Positions 1 through 11,802 of a stretch of DNA of 64,000 nucleotides are shown here, piece after piece. Made by a program: the position numbers and the translations under genes. The notes beneath the pieces are model-generated. The model did no database searches and was not told where the DNA came from. It saw nothing but the letters and a program-made list of their open reading frames with translations. This DNA is from Meloidogyne chitwoodi (taxonomy: Eukaryota > Nematoda > Chromadorea > Rhabditida > Meloidogynidae): contig JACZZP010000008.1 of assembly GCA_015183035.1 (NCBI GenBank), positions 1 to 64,000 of the forward strand. The letters are read 5' to 3'. Within the stretch, counting starts at the first letter, position 1, and every line of letters starts with the position of its first letter.

Positions 1-213
1 CATCGTTGGAAATTTACTGAATTTGGTATCATTCGAAAGAGATCAATATGCTGAATCGAATGAGCTATGAAATTTAAAAATCTATCGACTAGTTTTTGAG
101 AAAAAATTTTTTGAAAATTTTAAAAATTTGGGGTTGAAGGAATAATTCAAAGTTCGATAAAAAAATTTCCATCGTTGGAAATTTGCTGAATTTGGTATCA
201 TTCGAAAGAGCTC
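1..213. repeat. Direct repeat pair beside the foldback element
   Basis: A 44-base sequence at 1-44 beginning catcgttggaaattt recurs at 170-213 with one or two differences. The sequence between is AT-rich and contains the phrase tcgaatgagctatg, which also occurs near 55360, so this belongs to a dispersed repeat family. No coding potential was seen. The second copy ends next to the left end of the foldback element. Confidence 0.7.
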
Positions 214-217
214 TAGG

Positions 218-908
218 TGGTTTTTTTGTAGCGATTCAATTTACACAAGTGAGGTGTCATTCGAAAGAGCTCGGCGAGCTGAGTCGAACTAGCCCTGAAC
301 GAAGTCGAACCAACTACTCTGAGCCGAGATACAGACCCCAAAAATCGAAAAATCATAGGGGGGACAAAGCTCTTTTCGGGTGAAAAATTCGAATATGAGT
401 ATGATAGCTCATTCGATAGGTCTCTTTGAGACCTATTGAATGAGACCAAAATTGTCGAGATTGAACGATTTTGAACAAAGTTATGAAAGATCGAAGTTTG
501 CTGGAAACACGCCAAACTTGAACCTACAGGGAGTGTTTTATCACTTCTTCGTGTGAGAGCCCATCCCTGGTTGGCTTTTTGGTACATGCGTTATTCTACG
601 GCGCAAATTACAACAAAATAATTAATTTATCAAAAATTTAAGAACAGCCAATTTAATGACACAAAGGTAGATACGTTATTCTACGGCGCAAATTACAACA
701 AAATAATTCAGTGAAAATAATTTAGTAGCAGCCGCGGTAATCACTAATAAGAGCTTACTCCCCCCTATGATTTTTCGATTTTTGGGGGTCTGTATCTCGG
801 CTCAGAGTAGTTGGTTCGACTTCGTTCAGGGCTAGTTCGACTCAGCTCGCCGAGCTCTTTCGAATGACACCTCACTTGTGTAAATTGAATCGCTACAAAA
901 AAACCACC
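218..908. mobile_element. Foldback/MITE-like element with long inverted arms
   Basis: The left arm (about 218-363) is the near-exact reverse complement of the right arm (about 761-908). The termini are GGTGGTTTTTTTG and its complement, each flanked by TA, which suggests a TA target duplication as in Tc1/mariner-type MITEs. The interior holds a 15-bp hairpin at about 407-441 and a tandemly duplicated segment (gttattctacggcgcaaat at about 590 and again at about 673). It also carries a stretch matching the core of the SSU rRNA 530 loop (728-745). A related copy lies at 25851-26440. No transposase is encoded, so it is non-autonomous. The right end is only about 45 bp upstream of the RIOK3 start. 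Confidence 0.8.
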
Positions 909-951
909 TATACTTCCCCAGATCCGATTATTAGATCTTACCTATCTCTAA

Positions 952-3054
952 ATGGCCGAAGGTATTAAACATAAAATGGCTTGGGGGAAGACGTCCAATG
1001 GTGATGACGTCCAGCAACCAATTGCTTCGCTTGTTGAAATAATGGGGGAGCAAGAGAAAAACGAAGTAAAATTTCCACTATTTTTTATTTATTTATTTTT
1101 AGGAGTTGCTTGGTCAATTTGACTTAGACGATTCAGTGGATGCTGATTGTTCGTGTGACTATTTTTTGGCACTTGAACTATCTCGTGATCCTGATTGTTC
1201 GGCTGATGAGCTTCTTGCAGCAAAATTACAACGTGAATTTGACAGGGAATTGGAGCTGTCTCAGGTTTCAATTTTTTAAGAATATTTTTAATTTTTTCAG
1301 AAATTTGAGGAAAGTAGAGCTACGACCGGGAAGGCTACTGCACTTTTATCTTCGGAATCCTACTCTTCATATTATACAAGAGAACAAAGTGATGAGATTC
1401 AGGAGGAAAGTTCTGATGAAGATAATGAAGATGAATTTAAAGAATTTGCAACTAACCTTCTCTATGGTTTTTATTTTATTATACTTTTTAATTTAAATTA
1501 CAGAAAAATCTGAGCAAACATTTCCTCCGTGTGGATTTTTACAACGTGAAGATGGTACATATGTTACTAAACATGATCAAGGATTAGATGAGCGTAAAGG
1601 AAGCAAAAAAGCTATGCAGTTGCCTTTAGGATTGGAAACGGGTGACGTAATTGATCATCGAATTGGGAGGTTTTTATTCTTTTTGTTAGTTTAATCCTTT
1701 TGGCTTTAAAAGGCGAATTATAAATGATCTTCGTAACTTTGCAAAATCGGATGAAAAACGCAATCTCCGATTTAAAGATAAAGAGGAAAAGGAGACAAAT
1801 GATTTGTCTGTCGATGTTCAAACTCGACTTATTTTACTTAAATGGATAAATAGCGCCGAAATTGATCGGGTTGAAGGTCTTTATAATTTCTTTCATTTTT
1901 ATTTTAATATGTTTATCAAAATTATATGAATAGGGGTTATTGCAACCGGAAAAGAATCTGCAGTTTTGCATGCTGTTTCTGATGTATGCTCCATATCAAA
2001 TAATGGGCAAACTTCAAAAGAGTTTTCAGATGATGTATCAAATGATGTTTCTGACCAAATACATTTTGCTGTTAAGGTTTTTATATTTTTATTTCTGTAA
2101 TACATTCAATAATAGGTCTATCGAACATCAATAACTGGATTTAAAAACCGTGCCGAGTATGTTAAGAATGATTTTGATTTAAAAATCCACGTAGTGTGAT
2201 GAAGGTTTGGGCCGAGAAAGAATTTATGAATATGAAGAGGTCACTTTTTATCATTTAAAAAAATTTTACATTTATTTTAGACTTCATAGATTTAGGATTA
2301 AATGTCCTACGCCAATTAAATTAAAGAAACACGTGAGTTTTAAACTTTATTTTGCGTTAATATGTCATGATTATTAAGGTTTTATTAATGTCTATGATTG
2401 GCAGTTCTATTCCTGCTCCGAAATTGCGAGAACTAGAATGGAACTCAGATGAAATGAAGGCTGATGCTTTTGCTCAAGTTAAACAGGTTTTAAATATAAA
2501 CTATTTTTCTCTGAATTTTAAATAGATTTTGATCCGAATGTACAAAGAATGCAATTTGGTACATGGTTTGTTCATTCATTGAATTTAAATTTTGCTAATT
2601 TAAAGGTGATTTGAGCGAATTCAATCTTCTATATCATTCTGGAATTGTATACGTGATAGATTTAGCTCAGGCAATGGATTTGTCTCATCCTTCTTCTCTT
2701 CGTTTTTTACATAGGGATATTGGTTAATATAATTATTTTGTAAATTTAATCGTCATTTTGTTTTTAAGTAAATGTCCTTTCATTCTTTGGTCGAATTGGC
2801 TTTGAAATGTTACCTTCTCCTCATTCTCTTTTTAATGAAATTACGGACATAGAATTTGATCAAAACGAGGATTTATTTGTCCAGGTTCATTTTTTAGATT
2901 AGATTTATCTAGATTTTTTAAGGTTGAGACTTTTGAGCGTGAAAACAGAAACCTCGATATTAGAGAAGGAAGAAAACACACTGCAGAATATGAACTATCT
3001 TGTCATAGACGTGAAAGTAATGGAAATGATTCCCCGTCCCGTGATTACAATTGA
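952..3054 (+). CDS. RIOK3: RIO kinase 3-like atypical serine/threonine kinase
   Basis: Atypical RIO-family protein kinase; family members act in 40S ribosomal subunit maturation. The start codon at 952 opens [11 protein letters not shown], and about ten exons run to TGA at 3052. An acidic N-terminal region precedes the RIO domain. Visible landmarks are the nucleotide-binding loop [14 protein letters not shown] (about 1935-1985), the lysine-bearing HFAVKVY-like strand after the next intron, the catalytic [12 protein letters not shown] segment (about 2570-2640) and the metal-binding [13 protein letters not shown] (about 2655-2690). The order and spacing match RIOK3 rather than RIOK1 or RIOK2, including the [15 protein letters not shown] block. 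Introns are 35-60 nt. The gene appears intact and is the first member of a possible operon. The foldback element immediately upstream could contribute to its promoter. Confidence 0.88.
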
Positions 3055-3310
3055 TTTTGCTTTTAGATTAGTTTTTTAGTGCACATTGTTATATTTTAAT
3101 ATTTAATAAGTTTGTAGAAATTAAAAGTAAACCATTCGAATTTTGTTGAAATTTTTTGAAGACACTTTCGAATGGTTTACTTGTGAATTATCATTATACA
3201 TTATATTTGTTTTAAAATTGAAAGAAATTTTTAAGGATTTTTTTATTTATTAAAAATGATTTTGTTCTTTTTTACATATAAATTATAACTAAAAACTAAA
3301 TTATAGTTAT

Positions 3311-3312
3311 AG
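3311..3312 (+). promoter_or_regulatory. Candidate trans-splice acceptor
   Basis: The sequence ttatagttatag lies 2 bases before the ATG at 3315, with no obvious upstream donor exon. It fits spliced-leader acceptor use for a downstream operon gene. Confidence 0.45.
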
Positions 3313-3314
3313 AA

Positions 3315-4133
3315 ATGTCTTCTAATTTTTCACTTCCTGGTCAGAGTCAACATTCCCAGCATTACACCAACAATAATAGGAAAAGAAGAGCCGCGCCGCC
3401 CCTTCGTCTGAGAGAGCTAGAAAAAGCATTGGACATGAGTAAATTTTGTGAACAACTTAGACGTTTGATAGATCAGCCAATAAAGTTCGTTACTTTTATA
3501 TCAATTAAATTAGAAAAGTGAAAAATTTTGAACTTTAGAATTCCAAGTACACTATCAATGTGTCCAGCCGGTCAATTAGCAAGAAGTAGACATGTTCCTG
3601 GAAAAGCAAAACGTGATCTTCTCTCTGTGGATGTAATTATTAATTGTTACTTTGCTATAAAGAATTTAATTTTCAGGATATTTGGGCTGAGCATATAGAA
3701 AAACAAAAGGAAGAAAAAAGCTGTCTCTACAATGCTGATGATGTAGGAGAAGAGAGGAAATGGCTACTTGATTTGTTGTTAGAAGAATCAGATGCAGATT
3801 CTGGTATATTAATAATTTTTTCTTTAATTATTCGAATATCAGGTGGCGAAGAACAAATAACGGATCAGGACTTGAAGGAAATTTTAAAGGTTTGACAAGT
3901 TAATTTACTTAAGGTTTTTCATATATATTGACAGATTCACCATAAACGACGTAAATTTCAAAAAGAATACCACAGGTTTGCTAGTTATTTGTAAATTCTT
4001 TATTTTTTTAACTAGTGATTCTTCTAATTCTCAATATACTTATTATGGAGCAGGATTAATTAGTGCCAAAGATCGCTTTAATGAGAATCAACAAAGGATT
4101 GTACGGAAAGAACTTCAATTTCCAATAAATTAA
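3315..4133 (+). CDS. Uncharacterised basic/acidic protein, probably nuclear
   Basis: Not recognised. Six or seven short exons give roughly 190 residues. The N-terminus is Ser/Gln/Asn-rich followed by a basic stretch NNNRKRRAAPP that could be a nuclear localisation signal. A helical section with acidic clusters follows (DDVGEERKWLLDLLLEESDAD), then KIHHKRRKFQKEY and a conserved-looking tail YYGAGLISAKDRF. There is no signal peptide or membrane segment. Exon phases join cleanly and the stop is TAA at 4131, so it is probably a real gene. It sits between RIOK3 and DPM3 on the same strand, about 260 bp after the former and 117 bp before the latter. The tail pattern hints at a chromatin-complex subunit, but I cannot name a family. 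Confidence 0.65.
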
Positions 4134-4237
4134 TCTTTCATTAAAAATATTAAATTTCAAATCTTTATTGTATTTTATAATTTAACAAGCGTTTTTACGC
4201 CATATTTAAAAAAATTAAAAAAAAAAGAATAATTTAC

Positions 4238-4239
4238 AG
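4238..4239 (+). promoter_or_regulatory. Candidate trans-splice acceptor
   Basis: The AG of aatttacag lies 10 bases upstream of the DPM3 ATG, in the 117-bp gap after the previous stop codon. No matching 5' donor is visible nearby, which suits SL trans-splicing. Confidence 0.45.
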
Positions 4240-4249
4240 ATAGAGCTAA

Positions 4250-4580
4250 ATGACAACTCAATTAACTCTATTTATCGTTAGAATTTTGCCATTTTTCACT
4301 TTTTGGCTAATTTTGCTTGTTCAGCCTTCTCTTTTCTATTCAGTGCCTTGGTTGCTTGAACAACGCATTCAATTACTCATTTATTCTCCCCTTATTATAT
4401 TCGCATCTCTTGGCGTATATGCTGCATTAACTGTAATTTATGGAGTTGCTACTTTCAATGATTGTGAACATGCTAAAGAATCGTTGATTGCAGAAGTATT
4501 ACTTTTAATTAATTAAAATATTGATTTTAAAGGTAGCTGAAGCGAAGGAAGATTTGCGGAAACGAGGAATTATTCAATAA
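4250..4580 (+). CDS. DPM3: Dolichol-phosphate mannosyltransferase subunit 3
   Basis: Small ER-membrane subunit that tethers the catalytic DPM1 subunit of dolichol-phosphate-mannose synthase, which supplies mannose for N-glycans and GPI anchors. Two exons (4250-4495 and 4533-4580) are separated by a 37-nt intron and encode about 97 residues, close to the family's usual 92. Two hydrophobic helices (about residues 5-28 and 42-65) are followed by the family signature YGVATFNDCEHA and a charged C-terminal helix VAEAKEDLRKRG, matching the human order YRVATFHDCEDA then EARADLARRG. The stop is TAA at 4578. It is the third gene of the possible operon. Looks complete. Confidence 0.92.
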
Positions 4581-4698
4581 CAAAAGTTTTGATTTTTGTT
4601 AATAATTTATAAATGATAAATATATTTAAACATTTTTATTAATGACCAAGTGCCGTTCATAAGGCGGTTTATATTAAATTAATTTACGTAACTTTAAC

Positions 4699-4700
4699 AG
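4699..4700 (+). promoter_or_regulatory. Candidate trans-splice acceptor
   Basis: A tttaacag motif ends 10 bases before the ATG at 4711, in the 131-bp gap after DPM3. Same geometry as the neighbouring genes. Confidence 0.45.
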
Positions 4701-4710
4701 ACAAATAGAA

Positions 4711-5047
4711 ATGGCTAGTAATGAGAAGAGTGAGCCCGGCAAGACAATTTCTGAGCATGATTTGAATTCAGAACAGTCAGATGCACTTTTTTGTGAATAT
4801 GTGGACTGCCGTTTTCGTTTTGATATAAATGTAATAATTATGGTTATGCTTTGTAATTATTCGTTTTCAGGTTTCATCAACACAAAGACAAGTTCAATCT
4901 GGCGATCATGAAATTTTGATGGAATTAAGCACTAAAGATGGACATCGAAAAGTTTTCAATCTAGATATTAACGTGTTGACATTCTTACATGAACAACTGG
5001 AGAAAGTTGAGAGTGCATTTCCTCGTTGTTACGTTTACAAAAAATGA
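4711..5047 (+). CDS. Short COMM-domain-like protein
   Basis: Two exons (4711-4830 and 4871-5047) around a 40-nt intron encode about 98 residues. After a polar N-terminus there is a pattern reminiscent of a COMM domain: a strand CRFRFDINVSS, a strand HEILMELSTKDG, then KVFNLDINVLTFLHEQLEKV as the terminal strand and helix. COMM-domain proteins form the Commander complex in endosomal recycling. The N-terminal helical domain found in most COMMD proteins is absent, so it is shorter than typical. The assignment rests on pattern only, and another small alpha/beta protein is possible. The exon junction is in frame, the stop is TGA at 5045, and the gene lies 131 bp from both neighbours. Confidence 0.5.
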
Positions 5048-5166
5048 TTTAAAAGTTTTTAATTTATCTTTTAATGTTCAAAGTTTCGAATTTTGTAGAA
5101 AAACAATGTTATTTAAATTAATTACATTCATAAATGTCATTCAAATTTTATTTTATATGATTTTAT

Positions 5167-5168
5167 AG
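5167..5168 (+). promoter_or_regulatory. Candidate trans-splice acceptor
   Basis: tgattttatag ends 9 bases before the WDR6 ATG at 5178, 121 bases after the previous stop. An upstream ATG at 5105 is closed by an in-frame TAG at this very site, supporting 5178 as the start. Confidence 0.5.
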
Positions 5169-5177
5169 CATACGTTG

Positions 5178-8156
5178 ATGAGAGTTGTCAATTCCTTATT
5201 TTTTGGTCAAAGGCTTTTTTTGGAAAAATTTAAAGCGTCAAGTACAGATAAAGACGAGTTTATTATTTCAGGTTTATATTTTATTTAAATTACAATGGTT
5301 TTGTTAGTTTTGGATAACATTTGTCCATAAAAATGGTTAAATTTATAGGTCATGGACATACTATTGAAATTTATCGTCTATCTACTCAAATGGTTGAAGC
5401 AGAGAAGCCGCAGAGTTCTTTACAATATAGAGATTTTGAGCTAATTTTTAATTTGGACATTTTCCCTTGCACTAAATCTTTAGTTCAAAGAGTTATTTGC
5501 CTTGATAATAATGGTATGTCTATTTTTGTTTTGATCTTTAAGTTCTCTGGTTTAAGCATTGTTTTGCGTTGGCGAGCAAGAATGTGAAATTTTGCTTTTG
5601 CAACAACAGCAAAATGGGAATTCCTTTAATGTCAGTAGACGACATAATTTATGCTTTGATAATTGGATAGTTGGTGCGAAATGTATCGATGGTACAGGGG
5701 TATGTTTTGATAACGATGAGAGGGCAAATTGATTTAAAAATCAAATTTTCAGGTTGTTCTACATTTTGCAAATAATTCAATTAAATTTCTTAAATTCAAT
5801 GATTTAACAAATATTCAAACAAACTGTGAGCTTAATTTGGAAGGGCGAGCTGTTATGTATATTCGTTTTAAAATATTTTCTCATCAAAATATTTTCAAGA
5901 ACCTGTTCTCTGTTAGATGGTGATACTTGGGAATCTTTGCAAATTTTTGCTGGTACTTCGCTTGGTCCAATATACCAATTTAGGCCAGCCATAAGTGATG
6001 AAAAAATCGTGCAAATGTTTTTGGGAAATAATGTAAATTTTATTAAACTTAAAAAATAATTCTAAATTTTTGATTAAGGGCATGTCTTTTGCTATTCGTC
6101 GATATCAAAATTGGTTGTTTAGCGTTGGTGATGATCGTGCATTACGTATTTGGACAATTCAGAATAACGGGATTCAGGTTGTTTACTTTTCTTATTAATA
6201 GTACAATATATGAATTAAAGATCTTTGAAAAATATGGCCATGGTGCTCGTCCCTTTGCATTGGAACTTATTGAAAAACAAAAAATGATTCTCACGGGTGG
6301 AGTTGACGAATATTTGTGCATTTGGAGATGGACAGGTTTTCGTTTTGTATTTTATTTCCTAAATAGGTTACTACTGGTTTAAGACTAAATTTTGCAAATT
6401 GCGAATTGAATTTTTTCATCTGTAACAGAAAATATTGATAATAAAATGACCGACATTAACATGGAAAGGCGTGTTGAACTTGGTTCACTTGGCACAATTC
6501 AAAGTATACTTCCAATCTTAAGCTTTTCAAATTCTGAATTTTTTCTTGATTTGGTATTTATTTTACCTTTTTTTTAGAATAGAATACTTTTAATTAAAGA
6601 ATTTTAATTATTTATAGCTAATTGCATCAAGAAGAGATGCTTTGGTAAATATTCATCTTCCACTTTTTAAATTTGAACGATTCATCTCTAAAAAATTAAA
6701 ACCAATTCTATATTTTGTAAAGGTATATTCAAATTTCATAAAAATATTTATGCAAAAAACTGGCTTAAAAATAAATAATTGACATAAAATAAAACAATTT
6801 TTAGCCAATCCCTCATTCCGAAAATATCACAACTCTTGCGTTGGGACGATCAGTCACAAATGAAAAATTTTTTTTTTTGAGTGGTTCTTTTGATAGAAAG
6901 ATTGTTTGCTATTCTTTGGAGCAAAACAATGGTTTGTATATAATTTGTTAAAAAATAAAAATTTTTGTTGGAATACTTTAACGTTACTTTTAGTCCTCGC
7001 AATTCATTCCTCTGTGCAAATGCATCGTTCAAGTATAGAAACGATTTGTGTTTTACAAGAAAGTGATGATTTAAATGAAGATATTAGGACTTGTAACGAT
7101 GAAACTTTAGTCCTTAGCGGTGGAGGACGTTCAGAATTATTCTGTTGGCGGTTAAACATAAACGGTTTTATTTTATATTTTTATTTAGTAAATAGTATTT
7201 TTAGAAAATATGCCTGAATTGCTTTTTTCTTCAAAATTACAAAATAAAAATAATACAGATGTTCGTATTCTTTCTGTTCATTGGATTTTTGGTAGGAACT
7301 TTGCATTGACTCTTTGCTCTGATGCAACGATAAGGTTTCTTTGTTCATTCAAAAAAAAAATTAAAAACGATTTTTTAAGAATTTCACACCTAAATTTTGT
7401 CTCTAAATCTATTAGTGAATCTAGTTGTTTTCAACTCTGTTCAATGGCAATGTTTCGCGCAATGGATTTATCAAAAATAATTGAAGGAATTGCTAGAAAT
7501 TGTCAGCTTCTTTTTGTAGTTTCTTCTTCTGGTCATTTATTTACTTTTCAATTGTTGTTAACTTCAAATGGAACACAAATTGTATAAAATAAAATTATGT
7601 TTAAATATTTTTAACTTTAAAGAATTCATTACACGACTCCTTTCTAGTTGAAAATTGTGGTCTTTCTGCTATTTCAAGTGAATTCTCTTCTGATCGTTCT
7701 TTAAACTATATTTTTATTGGTTCCGAGTCTGGTTCTATTCATATCCTGGCCTTTGATAAAACACTTGGATATCCTCAGATTAATATAAATGAAAATTGGC
7801 ATGCATCAACAGTGACAGGTTCTCAAAAAATATTTTTTAACTTTTTTACTTTAATATTTTATTTAGCGCTTCAAATATGGGAGTCTTCAGATGTATTGCC
7901 TGTGGAGACAAAATTGATAGCAAGTGTTGCTTTGGACTGTCGTCTCTTGATTGGGAACTACATTCCAATCAAAAATAAACTAAACTGTCACATTCAAATT
8001 TGCCTTTCCATCTCGGACCCAGCAGCTTTGATTGTCTTGCCAAGAACAACAAACAATGGATTAAATGAGTTTGAAATGGAACACGCACCATCAAGAGACA
8101 ATAGTTTTAATTGCATAGTTTCTGGGACCGGACTTGAGTGTATAGGTATTTTTTAA
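5178..8156 (+). CDS. WDR6: WD repeat-containing protein 6-like
   Basis: Large WD40 protein. In yeast and humans WDR6/Trm734 partners the FTSJ1/Trm7 methyltransferase in 2'-O-methylation of the tRNA anticodon loop. About a dozen exons give several degenerate WD repeats. Landmarks shared with WDR6 are the N-terminal VVNSLFFGQRLFLEKF and GHGHTIEIYRL, then LLDGDTWESLQIFAGT, then GDDRALRIWTI, then YGHGARPFALELI followed by GGVDEYLCIWRW. A late VLSGGGRSELFCWRL parallels human SAGGRAEMHCFS, and the C-terminus VSGTGLECIGIF parallels the human end GGQGLEVYNW. The start at 5178 follows an acceptor-like site. Junctions read in frame and no break was seen. It is the last gene of the possible five-gene operon and converges with WDR5. 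Confidence 0.82.
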
Positions 8157-8278
8157 TAAATCGAATCATTTTTATAAGATCTTTATTTTTTGTACAAAAA
8201 CAAATTTTATTAAATAGATGAAAAGACATAAAAAAATTTAATTATCAAGTTCATACCAATAAAAAATAAAATATTTGT

Positions 8279-9655
<1,377 letters not shown>

Positions 9656-9825
9656 AGCTCTGCAATAAAAGAAAAAAGTATAATTTTTGTTTTACCCTAG
9701 TAACCAATGGGTTGCCCTAGTAACATTGGGGCTAAATCACAAAAAATTGACTGGCCAGAAAATTTGATTTTACCGAAAATTAAAGAAAATATTTAACAAT
9801 TTAACATAATTCTATATTTGGAAGG

Positions 9826-11760
9826 ATGAGTCTTGGACAAGGAGGTGCTTTTCTCAAAACAGCATTTGGCTTCAGTTTTGCCCATAGATTGGTTCAAAAT
9901 GCTGCCGCTTCTGGTTCTTTTGATGAAAGCAATCATGAACAGTTGGTTGTTGGAACAGAAACTGGCAAAATTTGTCTTCAGGGAAGTGGTTCGTTTAAAT
10001 TTTAATTTTTTATATAAAAATTCAAATTTATTAGAGTCGATATTTCATGTGAACGAAAAGATCAGCTTTTTGAGTGTTTATAAGCGCAATCTGAAAACAA
10101 AAGAGCAATCTAGTTCCTCGGATAACTCTGATTACGATGTGGTGATCATTGGCACAAATGTGACTTTTATTTTAATAAAATTAATTAATAATTGTTTTTA
10201 GAGCAATTTGATGGCCTTCGATGTTTTTAATAATAAAACGATCTTTCATCGTGAGATTTCAGAGGGTGTAAGTTTTATCAAGGTTGGTGACTAATAATTT
10301 AATCCGTTAAATAGTTATGAATGATACTTTTGAGATAGGAAATGTAGATGAGTATAACAAAGAAGCTGTTATTATCTGTGGTTGTGGAACAACAATTTGG
10401 GGTTTATTTTGATTTTTTAAATTATTTTTAATGTTTTTATGTTTAGGTTTTCAACTAGATGGTAAAGATTTGTTTTGGACTGCTCTTGGTGACCAAATTA
10501 ATGTGCTTGAACTTTGTGATATGGATGGAGATGGCCAAAACGAAGTTTGGGATGTTTAGAAGAATATGATTTTTTCCTTTTTAAGCTTATCGTTGGCACA
10601 GATGGAATAGAAATCAAGGTAAATAATCTTATGTTAACACATTTTAAACATAAAATTTTGTAAGGTACTAAAAAAGGCGTCTTTCTTTGCCGAATTCGAT
10701 GAAGGAGATCCAACTTTAGCGATTACTGCTATCAAGTTAAAATTTATTCTTAACCATCTAATATTTTATTTTTTAGACCAGCAACATTTGCTTTTGGACT
10801 TGCATCTGGCGTAGTTGGCGTATATGCACAAAGTGAACGTCTTTGGCGTGTTAAAACAAAGTCGAGGATTGTGGCTTTACTATCGTTTCCAGATCAAGGC
10901 CATATTGCTTGTGTTTGGCAGAATGCAAAAGTAAATAAATAAATTTTAAAACAAAAATATTTTCTTTTAAATTCCCCTGAGATTGATGTGCGTTCCGTAT
11001 CTTCTTGAGAGATATCTACAAAGGAACAATTAGAGAGTGGAGAATTAAGTACAGCTTTTTTGGCTAATTTGACTGATGTTGCTCCTTTGGATTCAGGCGA
11101 AGAACAACCACAACTTACATTAGTTTTTCGAAATGGGAAAGGTTATTCTTCTATAAATTTTTTTATTGATTTTATTGAAATTTTTTTTTAGTTTATGCAC
11201 TAGAATTCAATAGTGAACCTAGTGCTGTGGATGAAGGCCAACAATTTCGGGAAATTAGTCATCGGAAGCATGCATTGCTGGTTTTTAATTGAACTATTTA
11301 TTTTGAAAATTATTTTAGTACTTTTAATTTTGAAACTGAACTCTATTTCGTCATATTTTATTCTACATAAAAATATTATTTTTGTTGAGAGTTTATGAAC
11401 GTCCAAGTGCAGGTGGTACAGAAGATCATGTAGAGAGAATTCCATTGGAATATTCTATGGTGCCTGTTGGTACTTCACTCTGTATGATTTTATTTAGTTC
11501 CATATGTTAAAACTAATAAATTTTTGGTTGTATTCTTGACTTGACTGGAGCGTTATCATCAACATTCGGTGTAGCTCGTGGTAGTATTGTCAGCAATCTG
11601 AGTGAAACTTCTGTTGCTATTCGTGAAAAAGAATCACTCTGTTTACGACTTTCGCTAAATAATGATGTACCAATTCGTGCAGCTCTTCTTTTTGTCTTCT
11701 TTTTGCTGAGGGTATTTTTGACTCGGAATGTTTTACAATGTAAATAAAATTTTATCAAAG
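9826..11760 (+). pseudogene. BBS2: Bardet-Biedl syndrome 2-like gene, broken and 3' truncated
   Basis: BBS2 is a beta-propeller subunit of the BBSome, the cargo coat of cilia. From ATG at 9826 the exons follow BBS2: HRLVQNAAASGSFD, then GTETGKI, SNLMAFDVFNN, GCGTTIWGFQLDGKDLFW, LGDQINVLELCDMDGDGQ, VGTDGIEIKVLKK, then LASGVVGVYAQSERLWRVK. Two problems follow. First, an in-frame TGA at 11006 falls where the family has a Gly (human RTGEV), although a 36-nt intron could remove it. Second, an 11-bp tandem duplication at 11685-11704 separates RAALLF from the expected FAEGIF and shifts the frame. Homology stops near 11740, about 60% of the way through the usual 720 residues, and the next sequence comes from NDUFS2. 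Either a pseudogene or a truncated product. Confidence 0.8.
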
Positions 11761-11802
11761 AACTCGAAAAGTTCAACTTTTTGAGTGTCTATAAGCGCAA
11801 TT

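Noticed and set aside
213..587. Open frames across 183-587 as genes
   Set aside because: They are translations of the foldback arms and hairpin and recur with the repeat near 26300.
728..745. An rRNA gene
   Set aside because: Only the 530-loop core matches; neighbouring rRNA helices are absent and the stretch is inside a repeated foldback element.
10541..10600. Frame break in BBS2 at gttTGGGATGTTTAG
   Set aside because: A GT-AG intron starting here and ending ttttaag restores DGDGQNE-LIVGTDG exactly as in the family.
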